DNA from: Zea mays
Lineage: Eukaryota > Streptophyta > Magnoliopsida > Poales > Poaceae
Length of the DNA stretch: 64,000 bases
Reading direction: 5' to 3'
NCBI RefSeq assembly: GCF_902167145.1
Contig: NC_050104.1
Location: 93,135,849-93,199,848, forward strand
The position numbers and the translations under genes are program-made. Shown here piece by piece: positions 33,801 to 44,814 of the stretch. The notes under the pieces are model-generated. The model was not told the DNA's origin and searched no databases. It worked only from the letters and a program-made list of their open reading frames with translations. Within the stretch, counting starts at the first letter, position 1, and every line of letters starts with the position of its first letter.

Positions 33801-34921
33801 ATTGCACTTTTATTCTGCTCTTTGTAGTTTTCTTTACTCAGTGAAATAAATTAAATTGGACTGTTCAAGAAGAAAAGAACAAGCTGTGAATACTTTTATG
33901 TTGTGATACATATACACTGTAGTGTGTATAAGTAAATGTAAACTTACCAGGAATCATCTTAGAAGATTTTGCCAACACCTGTTCACACCAACAGTAAATT
34001 AGTCAGGATTCATATTCAGTTACCAGAAATTGTTATACAATCACATGAAGGACTAGTTTGGGAACTCCATTTTTCCAATGAATTTTCATTTTCCCAAAGA
34101 AAAATAAAATAATTTCCCTTAGGAAATAGAAATCACTTGGAAGAAAAAACGGGGTTCCGAAAAGTAACTAATTGTCATTAATCGTTTCCGCCGCTCCGGG
34201 ACAGTGCATAAAAGTAAAACAACCAAGGAAGGCGACACAGTCACACAGCAAGAACAGGTGGAACCATACCTGAGCCGGGTAGCTGATGTACTTGAGAGCC
34301 TCGATCCCCATGGTCGGCCCGATGGTATTGGTGACGCTGACGCCCCAGTACTTCCATATCGGTGCGCTGCCATTGGAGCTACTCCCGCCCGACCACAGCT
34401 TAATCACTTGAAAAGCACGCAGAAGTCAGAAACCCTCGTATGCGGGCCACCCAGTCACCCACAATGCGACGGAATTGATCACCACGAGCCCACTACGCTG
34501 CACGAATTGCAATTAGGCAACTACGCGGCGCCAGAGGAAGGTAGAGGGCGCTCACTTATGAAGGACCAGACGAAGCAGATGACGTTCTGCGCGAAGTTGA
34601 GGAACGCGAGGTGCTCGAACCGCCGCGCATCCGGCCCGAACCGCTTCGTCGATCTGAACCACCGGCGAGCAAACTCACCAAATTGACCCCGGCTTGTCTA
34701 ATTGTGTAGCGGACTTCGGACAGCAATTAGAGAGGGGGGGGGGCTTACAGAGTCTCCTGGAGGACGCCCTGGTAGATGTAGGCGGACCAGATCCCTGCGA
34801 CACAGAAGGCGAGGACGGCCACGCGCCCCGCCATGCTCCCGCCGCCGATGCCGCGGTCGCGGGGGCGGGGACGGACGACGCCGTTGGCGCCGTCGCCACG
34901 GCCCCGGCGCGCAGCGGCCAT
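24873..34921 (-). CDS. UDP-galactose/UDP-glucose transporter, SLC35B1/UTr-like (7 exons)
   Basis: Exons, 5' to 3' on the minus strand: 34921-34749, 34653-34556, 34406-34270, 33978-33948, 33225-33122, 25498-25377 and 25293-24873. All introns are GT-AG and phases agree, giving 361 residues and a stop. The family moves UDP-sugars into the ER/Golgi lumen. Matches to plant UTr1/UTr3 are clear: FCVAGIWSAYIYQGVLQE, STKRFGPDARRFEHLAFLNF, TIGPTMGIEALKYISYPAQ, VLAKSSKMIP, NPNAPLGYTLCFLNLAFDGY, LCGAVGQNFIFLTIS and TTTRKFMSIVVSS. About ten membrane helices are expected. The N-terminus has an Arg/Gly-rich extension of about 28 residues before the first helix; a second Met at residue 30 could be the true start. 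Intron 5 is 7.6 kb because of a Copia element in the same orientation. No lysine-based ER signal is visible at the C-terminal REHKE. The copy looks functional if the intron is spliced. Confidence 0.93.
25907..26098 (-). repeat. Copia element 3' LTR
   Basis: 192 bp, aligning with 32869-33068. On the minus strand it begins TGTTAGAATTAGCC; its far end has decayed from CA to TA. The minus strand just before it reads TGTAGGGG, a candidate polypurine tract. Confidence 0.88.
26102..26500 (-). pseudogene. Copia element RNase H
   Basis: The minus-strand frame encodes NLVFWSSKHQNVDSRSSAKA, EYCAIANDIVVASWLCHLLQ, a YCDNISIIYLSTNPVQHRLT stretch and a KHMEIYLHFVHEKV motif, the conserved Copia RNase H. It remains open for 130 codons, but is cut off from the RT by stops. 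Confidence 0.85.
26501..27480 (-). pseudogene. Copia element reverse transcriptase
   Basis: Decayed minus-strand fragments show DYNETFGLVVKPVVFCAVLS, SRGWPTHQLDIKNA, and a YVDD polymerase motif near 27024-27035 in a YLLLYVDDVVL context. Many stops and frameshifts. Confidence 0.8.
27800..29200 (-). pseudogene. Copia element integrase, interrupted by a small DNA transposon
   Basis: The pre-integrase zinc-binding part is RRHLGHPGSNML at 29029-29065. The core resumes left of the inserted element with CDNGHEFDN (about 28300), the SCPYTSSRKGITKR region, and AIPTFPWLLHKNL downstream. The insertion at 28518-28911 and several stops split the gene. Confidence 0.78.
28518..28911. mobile_element. 394-bp MITE with GGCCTTGTTCGGTT/AACGAACAAAGCC termini
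   Basis: The ends are inverted repeats (GGCCTTGTTCGGTTACA and GTGTAAACGAACAAAGCC). TCA flanks both sides at 28515-28517 and 28912-28914. The interior is AT-rich with internally complementary ATCCCACCATGG-type blocks. A 3-bp duplication and these ends fit a Tourist/PIF-Harbinger-type MITE; the superfamily call is inference. Confidence 0.82.
29201..29520 (-). pseudogene. Copia element protease region
   Basis: The minus strand reads DDSKASNHTTNNGGNISLF followed by ILRVILADDSILSRSSYLNN. The aspartic protease signature normally reads DSGAS; here it is DSKAS. Confidence 0.7.
29521..32860 (-). pseudogene. Copia element gag (split by solo LTR)
   Basis: The N-terminal and central gag are in 31883-32860, recognisable by minus-strand FRTFLQGDLPVGDYCYKLKG and MDDSLADLGALILNILWGL. 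The C-terminal part, at 29700-29973, reads MLSLSSLKVREDLVLEELNM. A 1.9-kb solo LTR separates them. Further stops make it non-functional. Confidence 0.75.
29974..31877 (-). repeat. Solo LTR (1,904 bp) inside the Copia gag
   Basis: The plus strand begins TGAAAGCATCTAAG and ends GATCCTTTCA. The minus strand starts TGAAAGGATCAAGATGTTCA, a start common in grass LTRs. Flanks GACAA (29969-29973) and GACGA (31878-31882) match at 4 of 5 bases. No internal region or second LTR is present, so this is a recombination remnant. It contains repeated CCGGACATGTCCGGTG-like near-palindromes. The segment around 30790-31090 is of different character and may be a further small insertion. Confidence 0.8.
32861..32868 (-). 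other. Copia element primer-binding site
   Basis: The minus strand reads TGGTATCA immediately after the 5' LTR end, complementary to the 3' end of initiator Met tRNA. Confidence 0.85.
32869..33068 (-). repeat. Copia element 5' LTR
   Basis: 200 bp, beginning TGTTAGAATTAGGC and ending CCTCTAACA on the minus strand. It pairs with 25907-26098 and is followed by ATTAG. Confidence 0.92.
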
Positions 34922-35256
34922 GGTGTCGATTCTCCGGCCGTTGTCGGCGAGGGATCAGCAGAATCAGCACAAGTGGGGGTTCGATGCGCGGTGGACCGGT
35001 GGTCGCCGAGTGGAAGCGGGGGCGCGTGTTATGTAGGAGCCCAACGTAACAGGGGGGAAGAGAGAAGAGCGCGTAAGAGAGGTGACGTGGCGTAGAGCGA
35101 TTGGACCGAGCATGCCAGGACAGACGCCCGATTGGCTAGATGGCGTGGAAGGGTGACGGCCGGAGGCCGGAGTAGGATGATAGTGGCCTAGTGGGTAAAG
35201 TACATTAGCCATAGATGAAATTGGCATGCTCTGTAATTAGAACGGCCAAACAGATC
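34922..35256. other. 5' flank and probable promoter of the transporter gene
   Basis: GC-rich just upstream of the ATG at 34921, without a clear TATA box, as in many housekeeping genes. No other gene is seen before the inverted-repeat arm. Confidence 0.5.
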
Positions 35257-35440
35257 ATCGAACTTTATCAGCTCATACAAAATCATCTAAAACCAGGTTT
35301 ACAAACCGGATATTGACGTGGCATACCATGTCGGAGTCATTTGGGGTCTCTAACTTAACATGTTGTGTCACTTGGGTCCCTAAACTTGAATGCTATGTGA
35401 ACTTTCATTAGTGTGCTCTAATATGGCACGACATATGTTT
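35257..35440. repeat. Left arm of an imperfect inverted-repeat element
   Basis: CATCGAACTTTATC to GGCACGACATATG is the imperfect reverse complement of 48335-48556. Shared blocks include GTCACTTGGGTCC, GACGTGGCAT and GCTCTAATATGGCACGACAT. Element E was inserted between the arms. The rest of the interval to 35704 is AT-rich interior of this element. Confidence 0.75.
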
Positions 35441-35704
35441 ATTTGTATCATAATGACAAAGCTTAAAAGTTGGATGAGCGACAAAAAAATCCAAACCAAG
35501 TTAACAAAATACACTATTGTGAAGTGATACCTTGGATTATGCTTAGTTTTCATTTGTTTTTAAATTTATCATCAATACTAAGAAAGGAGAGAGTGAAAGG
35601 TTGTTGCTTTTATTTTGGTGAATGAGTGATAACTTAGGTGGATTAATATGTTTTTATGTTGAGATACACAAGATTTGGTCCACATGTACACTAACGTGAG
35701 TAAT

Positions 35705-38619
35705 TGTAACACCCTGAATTTGGTGTATACAATTTCTTTTCTAAATGCCTACCAAATTCAGGTGTTATCTCTAGTCTCTCTCTAGTCTCTCTCTCTTTCT
35801 TTTGATTAGAATTAAGTTAATTAAGTGAGGGTTTAATATTTATTTATTTTGTCAAAACTATGTAAGTCATGAATTGTTGCATCATGTTGAACCTAAAATA
35901 TTCTTTTGTTTGATGCACATGTTTGAGATTATTTGATTTGAATTGGTGTTTGAACTTGATTTGAATCCATAAAGGAAATAAAATAGAAAAGCAATTAGAA
36001 ATTACAGGAAAAAAGAAAATGCCAATTCGGCCCAACTAGCCCAAGCCAGCCCAGCCTCGCGCGCGCCCGCCTTCTTTGACAGGCGGCCCCCGCTTGTCAG
36101 CGCCGTCCCACGCCCTCTCTCACTTCTCTCTCTCTCTCTCGCTACCCAGTGGGGCCAACTTGTCGGCGCCAAACTCCTCCGTGCACGCGCACTTTCTCTC
36201 ACTGTCCCGCGGGGTCCGCTTGTCAGCCTGGCCACCCGTTCGTTCGCCCGTTCTCGCTGACCCGTGGGTCCCATCTGTCGGACTTGTCCTCCCTGAACCG
36301 CCCGCGCGCGACCCGCATGTCGCCGTGGACTCCGCGCCCACTACGCACACCGAGGTCGCGCCCCATCCCCACCCCGGCCTTTTTCTAGCTGCCCAGTACC
36401 CACTCGCCCTCCTCTTCCTTCACTCGTGCACTCACAGCCCTCAGCACTCGCCTCGCACCACGCGCACACCCAGGGAGCTCCGCCGCCGTTAGTCGTGGTC
36501 TCGCGCCCGTTCTGCGGTCGCCGTCGAGCCCTCGCCGTGTATGTTGCCTCGGTGAGCTTCGCCTTGTCACCCGCAATCCGGGACACCTCTCGGTTCGTCC
36601 CCTCCCCCTCTGTTTGCCTCGGTCCACACTCACCGGTTTTCTCTCTACCCCGCCGCCGCTCCGCCGCCGTCAACCCGTGTCCTCGTCGTGCCCCGGACGC
36701 CATTTGTGAGTCCCTGAGCCTTCTCTCAAGGTAACTGATCTAACCCCGCCCCTAATTTCCCCCGTCATGCACTTAGTCGTGCGCGATAGCTCGCCTAAGT
36801 TTTCCTTGGTACGCCGAGGACTCCCCCTCCGTCGTCCAGTCGCCTCAGCCCCTTTCCTGCTATCCCGACCCCGCCATAAGATTCGTTGGGTCCTCCCCAA
36901 CCTTTCTAGTAACCCAGACTGACCCCTAGCGCCCTAGGAGCCCCAGTCTACCTCATCTCCGGTAGTTGCGCAGCCGCAGGCGCGTATGGCGCCGCCCCTG
37001 GCCGGTAAAACCCCTGGCGCCCATCCTAACTGCTTGATTCTGATCTGACGGCCCGTATTCACGGATAATGGTTCATGTGGTTCGTGGAACCAGAGCTGTC
37101 AATCTAAGATACAGCGGCCAGCGCGCCTCGTGCCCTCGGCATACTGCTGGTACGTGGGCCCCACGTGTCAGCGTCTCAAACCCCCCAAGCTTACCTGTCA
37201 GCGCCCGCCGCGCGTCCGCGCGTGCTCGCGCTCGGATTTAATCTCGACCGTTGATTTAAGATCTGACGGTTGAGCAGATCCTAGTGAAGGCAAGTGTCCT
37301 CTGACCTATTATGTCCTACTTACTTTATAATTCACCGTCCCGCATTATTTTATTGAAGCCTAAGGATTGACTAGTTTGTATTTACCTTATCCTTGTTTAC
37401 CTTTTGGGTTATCATGGTTAGCTTTATTTTATTGCTTTAACTTAATCAACGAACATGATGTGAATATTTATGATACAATGATGGTATCCCGATGATGATC
37501 TTGTAATACTTTAGGGGACTCAGGCTGTTTCCGGAGTACCTCTCTGTAAGGACCTGTTCGTTGAGTGATCACTCGGGATAACAGTACAACCATGAGGGTG
37601 GAATGGAACGCCATTAGATGATTAATTAGAGGAACTTGGGGTGTAGTTGGCTTCGCCGTAGGGTCGTCAATGGGGTCCGGGCATAGTACTTTCTCTGGCG
37701 AGGTTGGTTGCTGAGGTTCTTTCGATTCGATTTTGTTAGTCACCCTTCCTATGGGGAGAAGTACTATGTTTATCAAACTGGAGAAACCTAACGGGCGACT
37801 ATGACCTCTGGAGAATCTTTGTAAAGGCAACATAGTGAGACCCTCCCAGGTCACCTTGGTAGTGATCAATGGGGAGTCATGATCTCCAGGCAGAACAGGA
37901 ATCACGACTCGTGGGTAAAGTGTGCAACCTCTACAGAGTGTTAGAAACTGGTATATCAGCCATGCTCACAGTTAAGAGTGGCCTTTGGATCCTCTTTAAT
38001 TAGAAGAACTTTGGATATTTTTATGATGATGTTTAACAATGATAGTTATAATTATGATCTCTAGTATTTCCTCTTGGAGGGAGTACATTTGGGTAATAAC
38101 TAGGTTTATTACTCAAATTTGGCTCTACTATTAGTAATAAATACTTGACCAACTAAAAGTAACTGTTTAACCTTAACTCCACATACAGCGAGTCCACTTT
38201 AGCCAAACGGGACATTTGCTGAGTACGTTGATGTGTACTCACCCTTGCTTTAAAAATAACCCCCACCCTAAGTTGTCCCCACTGTATTCAGTGCTCAGGA
38301 GGAGATGTAGGAAACATGGAGGACTTTGAGGAGTTCTAGGACTACGACGAGTTCTAGTTATCTTAGTGGCAAACCCCCAGTCTACTGCCTGTGAAGGCCT
38401 TATCTGCTACGTTTCGTATTATGCACTTTGATAATGTTAATGACTATGTTATAGATTCTATGGATGTTTTGGACACCTTGATGTAATAAAGTACCTTTTT
38501 GCTATTTACTTTGAGCAATGTGTGATGATGTCCAATTACGTAATCGTCGTGTACGTGAGTTTTTTATCCTGGCACGTAATGGTTCGCATTCGGTTTGCCT
38601 TCCAAAACCGGGTGTGACA
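35705..38619 (+). repeat. Element E 5' LTR (internally deleted)
   Basis: 2,915 bp. Compared with the 3' LTR it lacks about 710 bp (junction near 37285, corresponding to about 46231-46942) and has about 165 extra bp near 36630-36815. The GC-rich middle (36050-37200) yields open frames on both strands, but they show no protein family and the LTR copy explains them. Confidence 0.92.
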
Positions 38620-38623
38620 TAAG

Positions 38624-38635
38624 TGGTATCAGAGC
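38624..38635 (+). other. Element E primer-binding site
   Basis: TGGTATCAGAGC, four bases after the LTR end; complementary to initiator Met tRNA. Confidence 0.92.
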
Positions 38636-38868
38636 CTTGCTGACTGTAGGACCGCTAACCTAGACTAGAATGGTCGCTCTAAGGACTATAGACCCCTACT
38701 CTCACCTTGACTTTTGGTGTTATTTCAAAAGTTGGTCATCTTGACCAATTCTATGTTATATTACTATCTATATACTCATCTTACAAAATTTTATCTTACT
38801 TTGCTTTCTGTTTACTTATTGGTCATATAGTTCTATTGTCACTCTTGTGCTTACGATGTCTCTTGTAG

Positions 38869-39887
38869 ATGGACCGTATTAGATGCACTGCACGTAAGTC
38901 AGCGATCCCCTTTTTGCCCTCTCGCCTTGTGGAGCGCCCACTACGTTGCACGATGACAGGTTAGTCTAGCCACCTGGAGAGACTGCATCGTCACCTGCAC
39001 GAGGAGCAGGAGCATCGACGCCAGGAGCAGGAGCAACAGGACTCTTCCCCCTCGCCTCAGCAGAAGGTGGAGTCTGAGAGGTAGCCTTCCCCCGCACCTC
39101 AGCCAGAGATGCCCCTGCACCACCATAGGGCATCTCGGCTGCTGGAGGAGACCCTGATGGAGACAGAGAAGACGACGATGCCGGTGGCAGTTCGAGCCAC
39201 ATCACGGAGCTCTTAGAGGAGGAGGAGCCGGAGGGATGGATCGCTAGACCCATCACTTGTGACGCCGCATGCGGGTGTCCCTTCCACGACGCTCTCGACA
39301 CCTTGTTGCGTCGGGCATTCGACCGGCACACTTGGTCTATTGAGTACCGTTGTGTAGTCTACCAGCATCATCGCGGGTTATACCCGGACCAATGGGAGGC
39401 TACTTGCTTTGTGCGCCGTCCGGATGATGATCTCCGGGGTGCAGAGGCCTTCTTAGAGCATTATTCTATCACTGAGAGGGATACTGCCGAGGCAGCCATG
39501 CAAGATGTTGCACGGCGTGCGCTTTCTCAGTATTGCTCGTTTTTCAGCGGGGTAGCTGACGGCCTCGACCTGAAGTACTACCCTCACCGTTCGACCGGTA
39601 GTGCTGGAGGTATGATTGTCTCGCCCGTTGGTGAGGGCAATCCCAGGTTGAACAGCATGGTCAACCTGGTCGCCGTGCTCAACACCGAGATGGACCACGC
39701 CCTTGACGAGTTGGGCAAGGTTCGGGCGGAGGTTGTGGAATTGCGTGCTGCGCGCGCAGTGCGCCACTATCAGGATGGTGGCTCTCCCGCTCCTGTCGGG
39801 ATTCAACACCCTTACCGCTCGCCGCACCATGGTCGCTTTGATTATGGTACCCCTGACTGCAGGACCAAGATAGATTTGGAGCCATAG
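38869..39887 (+). pseudogene. Element E extra ORF upstream of gag
   Basis: The ATG at 38869 follows CTCTTGTAG directly. Stops and a frameshift occur before an open part at 39303-39887. The motif RLNSMVNLVAVLNTEMDHAL followed by a short coiled coil (ELGKVRAEVVELRAA) matches the equivalent part of element D's ORF (52195-53205). Function is unknown; it is a conserved accessory ORF of these elements. Confidence 0.7.
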
Positions 39888-40247
39888 ATCGACATAGTCG
39901 GAGTCTGTAATAATGCTTAATTCAGTGTCTTAGTCTTAGTCAGTCTTAGTTAGAGTTAGTTTGCTTATCATGTTTCTTCTATGTCTGTCGTGATGAACTT
40001 GTAATGAAGTTGAATCTTTGAAATGATTGTCACTAAGGTCTGGGCATCCCCAGCAACTTGGTGTAGTTATTAATAAAGTTAGTTATTTAGTTGGACAACC
40101 CATTTATTTCCACTTTCCTCTTTATCTGAGAAGCTGTGTTGGGAGTTAGTGAAGATGATCAATTGTTCAGTATTATGAAGATTTCCATATATCTTTTCTC
40201 ACGCTCAAAGACTACAGGGTCAGACCTGATGTGTGTGTGCTTTCTAC

Positions 40248-41450
40248 AGATGTCTGAGAACAGGCACATAGGTGGAAGGCATGCTCAGTAGGAGCAGCAG
40301 GCACCCTAGGAGGAGGCAGCTCAACAGCAGTTGCCACCGCCACCCCCGATGACTATTGAGCAGATGTTTTGATGCAAACCCAAACAGTCCAAGCAATTGG
40401 GTATACTTTAGCAGCAATGCAGCAGGTGCAACAGCAGCAACCCCCACCTCAACCTCAAATGCAAGTCCAGATGCCACAAATGCCTAGGGACAAGCGGGCG
40501 GAGTGCATGAGGGGCCATCCCCTGTCTTTGCCCATTCTGCTAACCCCATGGACGCCGAGGATTGGCTGCATACTATGGAGTGTGAGTTGCACACTGCTTA
40601 GTGCAACGATCGTGAGAAGGTTCTATATGGTCCCCGCCTGCTAAGGGGAGCTGCACAGTCCTAGTGGGAGTCTTACCTCGCCACCCATGCCGACCCTGAA
40701 GCCATCACCTAGGAGGAGTTCAGGGATAACTTTCATCGTTTCCATGTGCCTAAAGGGTTGATGATAGTAAGAAAGGAGGAATTTCTAGCACTGAAGCAAG
40801 GTCCCCTGTCTGTCAGTGAGTACACTGACAAGTTCCTGCAGCTGTCACGCTATGGACCCGAGGATGTCAATATAGATACCAAGAGGTAGTACCGCTTTCT
40901 GAGAGGTTTGGTTAACCCCTTCACTACCAGCTGATGAACCACACTTTCCCTACCTTCCAGCATTTGATCGATAGAGCAATCATGACTTAAAGGAAGCGCT
41001 AGGAGATGGAGGACAGGAAACGTAAGATTGGTGGATCTCAGGCCGGGAGTAGCAGCTATCCCAGCTACTCAGGCAACCCACCTCAATAGTTCAAGCAAGG
41101 TCACTAGCACCAGCATCAGCGTCATCACCAGCAACAGTATCAGAGACAGTTCCCTCAGCAGCAGCAGTAGTACCGTCAGAGCAACTAGCAAGGAGGAAAT
41201 CAGTACCAGCGTCAGAACAACCAAGCACCTTGCCTTCCTGCCCCAGCAACCAAGCAGCTCCAGCGCAAGGAGGAAGTCGTGCATGTTTCCATTATGGGGA
41301 ACAAGGCCACTAGGTGAATCACTGCCCAAAGAAGGCAACTCAGTAGTCGCCAGCTTTCAACACCTCAGCAAGACAAGGAGCACTACAGCAAGCACTAGGA
41401 GGCCGCGACCAGGCCTACAACCGTGGAAAGGTGAACCACTTGGAGGCTGA
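40248..41450 (+). pseudogene. Element E gag
   Basis: The ATG follows GCTTTCTACAG. A Gln-rich N-terminus is followed by the gag core in shifting frames (ANPMDAEDWLHTMECELHTA, CNDREKVLYGPRLLRGAA, PLSVSEYTDKFLQLSRYGPE). The zinc knuckle at about 41280 reads CFHYGEQGH with its second Cys replaced by Tyr and a stop after the His. Numerous stops. Confidence 0.82.
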
Positions 41451-41925
41451 AGCAATTCAGGATGCACAGGACATGACAGTAGGTATGTTTCCAGTTGAAT
41501 CCTATCCAGTAAAAGCATTATTTGATACTGGCGCCACACATTCTTTTGTTTCTACATCATGGGTAGATGCACATAACATCCCTGTAGAACCAATGATTCC
41601 ACCTTTAAGAGTTAATTCGGTTGGGGGAAAGGTTCAGTCCGATAAGATATGTCTGAATCTAAGGATTGAAATAAGGAGGATAGACTTCCCCGCTAACCTA
41701 GTAGTAATGGGTACTCAAGGGTTAGATGTCATCCTAGGGATGAATTGGCTGCACAGAAACCAAGCCACTGTCAGTTGTGACAAGAGGACAGTAAAGTTAG
41801 TGTCCCCATCCAGAAGGAAAATAGTAATTGAACTATTCGTGCCTGAATTAGAAGGAGCTTATCACCATTTGTCTGTAGACGACAAGGAGGCCAACATGAT
41901 TGATGATATTAGAATTGTGTCGTAA
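41431..41925 (+). pseudogene. Element E aspartic protease
   Basis: The frame is open for about 164 codons with ALFDTGATHSFVSTSWVDAH (active-site DTGA) and LDVILGMNWLHRNQA, the typical gypsy protease fold. It ends at a stop at 41923, then another TAA at 41950 precedes the RT. Confidence 0.88.
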
Positions 41926-41958
41926 TTCCCTGATGTATTCCCTGAGGAGTAACCAGGC

Positions 41959-42636
41959 ATGCCACCCGAGCGTAAAGTTGAGTTTGTCATAGAGCTTATA
42001 CCTGGCACCACCCCTATTTCCAAGAGAGCCTATCGAGTGTCCGGACCAGAATTGGTGGAACTCAAGAAGCAGATTAATGAGTTGTTAGAGAAAGGCTATA
42101 TCAGACCAAGTACCTCGCCTTGGGCCACTCAAGTTTTGTTTATGGAGAAGAAAGATGGGACAAAGAAAATGTGCATCGATTACAGATCTTTGAATGAAGT
42201 CACTGTCAAGAACAAGTACCCTCTACCAAGAATTGAAGACCTGTTCGACCAGTTGAGGGGAGCTAGTGTGTTCTTGAAGATAGATCTGAGGTCAGGTTAC
42301 CATCAGCTCAGGATCCGACCTTCGGACATATCGAAGACAACATTTATCACCAAGTATGGATTGTATGAGTTCACTGTCATGTCATTCGGTTTGACGAATG
42401 TGCCGGCTTATTTCATGTACTTGATGAACAATGTGTTCATGGACTATCTCGACAAGTTCATAGTGGTGTTCATTGATGATATCCTCATATATTCCCAGGA
42501 TGAGCAAGAACATGAAGAGCACTTGAGGAAAGTACTACAGAGGCTACGAGATTGTCAGTTGTATGCCAAGCTGAGCAAGTGCGAGTTCTGGATTAGCGAA
42601 GTTCTGTTCTTAAGGTCATATTATAAACCGAGATAG
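41959..42636 (+). pseudogene. Element E reverse transcriptase
   Basis: Gypsy RT with [55 protein letters not shown] and FIDD (42469-42480), the chromovirus form of the polymerase motif. A frameshift near 42620 ends the frame just before the RNase H connection. Only part of an intact polyprotein. Confidence 0.9.
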
Positions 42637-42643
42637 ATTAGCT

Positions 42644-43426
42644 GTGGATCCAAAGAAAGCACCAAAATATGTTTGGGGAATCAAGAGTTTCATTATAATG
42701 GCCGGATACTATCGGTGTTTCATTGAAGGTTTCTCCAAGATTGCCAAGCCAATGACAACCTTGCTGGCAAAGAAGGTTGAGTTCAAGTGGACCCCAGTGT
42801 GCCAAGAGTCCTTTGAGACGTTGAAGAAGTTGACGACAACACCGATATTGATTCTATCAGATGTTCACAAGTCATTCTCGGTATATTGTGATGCTTCATA
42901 CACCGGCCTAGGATGTGTGTTAATGCAAGAGGGGAGAGTAGTGGCGTACTCGTCCCGACAATTGAAGATTCATGAGAGGAACTACCACACACATAATCTG
43001 GAATTAGCAGCAGTGGTTCATGCACTGAAGACCTGGAGACATTATTTGTATGGGCAGAAGTGTGATATCTACACAGATCACAAGAGTCTCAAGTACATAT
43101 CCACCCAGTCAGAGTTGAACATGAGGCTACGAAGATGGCTAGAGTTGATCAAAGACTATGAGCTTGAGATACATTATCACCTAGGCAAAGCAAATGTGGT
43201 TGCAGATGCTCTGAGCAGAAAGAGTCAAGTCAATATGTTGGCCGCTCACACGATGCCGTATGAGCTAGAAAAGGAATTCGACAGACTGAGTCTCAAATTT
43301 CTGAACAACTCTCAAGAAGTGACAGTCGAGCTGGAACCCACCCTAAAGCAAGATATCAGGAAATGCCAGAAAGATGATGAGAAGATCAACAAGATACGAC
43401 AACTAATCATAGATGGGAAAGGCTAA
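42644..43426 (+). pseudogene. Element E RNase H
   Basis: [58 protein letters not shown] and [13 protein letters not shown] show an intact RT-linked RNase H. The frame is open for 260 codons, then a TAA at 43424 separates it from integrase. Confidence 0.9.
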
Positions 43427-44552
43427 GATTTCCGTGAAGACGCAGAAAGCGTTGTATGGTTTAAGGATAGGTTGTGCGTTCCCGACATCAAATCGATCCA
43501 GGAACTGATTCTTAAAGAAGCTCACGAGATAGCTTATTCCATACACCCTGGTAGCGAGAAGATATACCAAGACCTGAAGAAAAAATTCTGGTGGTACAGT
43601 ATGAAAAGGGAGATAGCAGAGTATGTTGCCAGATGTGACAATTGTCAAAGAATCAAAGCAGAGCATCAGATACCCATAGGCTTGTTGCAGCCGTTGCAGA
43701 TTATTCAATGGAAATGGGATGAGATTAGGATGGACTTTATAGTCGACCTGCCTCGCACTTGTGCTGGTTATGACTCCATCTGGGTAGTAGTGGACCGTTT
43801 AACAAAGGCGACCCATTTAATACCAGTCAAGACCACCTATAACAGTGCAGTGTTGGCAGAACTATATATGTCTTGTATTGTATGCTTGCATGGCATTCCA
43901 AAGAAGATAGTATCAGAGAGAGGTACCCAATTCACTTCTCATTTATGGCAGCAGTTGCATGAAACTTGGGCACACATTTGAAGTTCAGTTCAGCCTATCA
44001 CCCACAAACGGTTGATCAAACAGAGAGAACCAACCATATCCTCGAAGATATGTTGAGAGCTTGTGCATTGCAAGACAAGTTAGGTTGGGATAAGAGGCTA
44101 CCGTATGCAGAATTCTCCTACAACAACAGCTATCAGGCCAGTCTGAAGATGTCACCATTCCAAACACTTTATGGGAGGAACTGTAGAACTCCGTTGCATT
44201 GGGACCAACCCAGCGAAAGCAGGTGTTCGGTCTAGATATTTTGCTTGAAGCCAAAGAGAACATCAGGATGGTACGAGAGAATCTGAAGACAGCACAGTCC
44301 AGACAGCGAAGCTATGCTGACACCCGAAGAAGAGAGTTGAGTTTTGAGGTAGGAGATTATGTCTACCTAAAAGTTTCACCCATCAGAGGAATCAAAAGGT
44401 TCGGAGTCAAAGGCATGCTAGCACCTCGATACATTGGACCGTACCAGATTCAAGCAAGGCGTGGAGAAGTGGCATACCAACTTGGCCTACCAGAAAGTCT
44501 GTCAGCTGTGCATGATGTGTTCCATGTGTCTCAGCTGAAGAAATGCTTGTGA
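43427..44552 (+). pseudogene. Element E integrase
   Basis: HHCC zinc-binding segment (EAHEIAYSIHPGSEKIYQDL, CDNCQRIKAEHQ), then the core: first Asp in IRMDFIVDLP, and the Glu in QTERTNHILEDML. The second catalytic Asp is changed to Glu (GAG at 43916, context IVSERGTQF). Frameshifts near 43975 and 44220 add to the damage. The C-terminal GPYQIQARRGEVAYQLGLPE region is recognisable. Confidence 0.88.
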
Positions 44553-44778
44553 GTGCCAGAAGAGCAGTTGCCAATAGAGGACCTTGAAGTTCAAGAAGAT
44601 CTGACTTATGATGAGAAGCCAACTCAGATTCTGGAGACAGCAGACAGAGTCACTCGGAGAAGCACCATCAGGATGTGCAAAGTCAAATGGGGCCATCACT
44701 GAGAAGAAGAAGCAACCTGGGAAAGAGAAGACGATTTAAAAGCCAAGTACCCTGAACTCTTTGCTAGCCAACCCTGAA
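44553..44778 (+). pseudogene. Element E chromodomain-like C-terminus
   Basis: After a TGA at 44550 the same frame reads ILETADRVTRRSTIRMCKVK, then WGHH, a second TGA, EEEATWEREDDLKAKYPELF. The VKW...EEATWE pattern is the chromodomain of chromoviruses, thought to guide integration to chromatin marks. Confidence 0.8.
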
Positions 44779-44814
44779 TCTCAAGGGCGAGATTCTTTTT
44801 AAGGGGTATAGGTT

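Noticed and set aside
34050..34165. Possible small transposon in intron 3 of the transporter gene (CTAGTTTGGGAACTCC... to GGGGTTCCGAAAAG)
   Set aside because: The putative terminal repeats are weak and no target duplication is visible.
36076..36734. Overlapping open frames on both strands in element E's 5' LTR
   Set aside because: The same sequence recurs in the 3' LTR (45165-45593) with shifted frames; compositional openness only.
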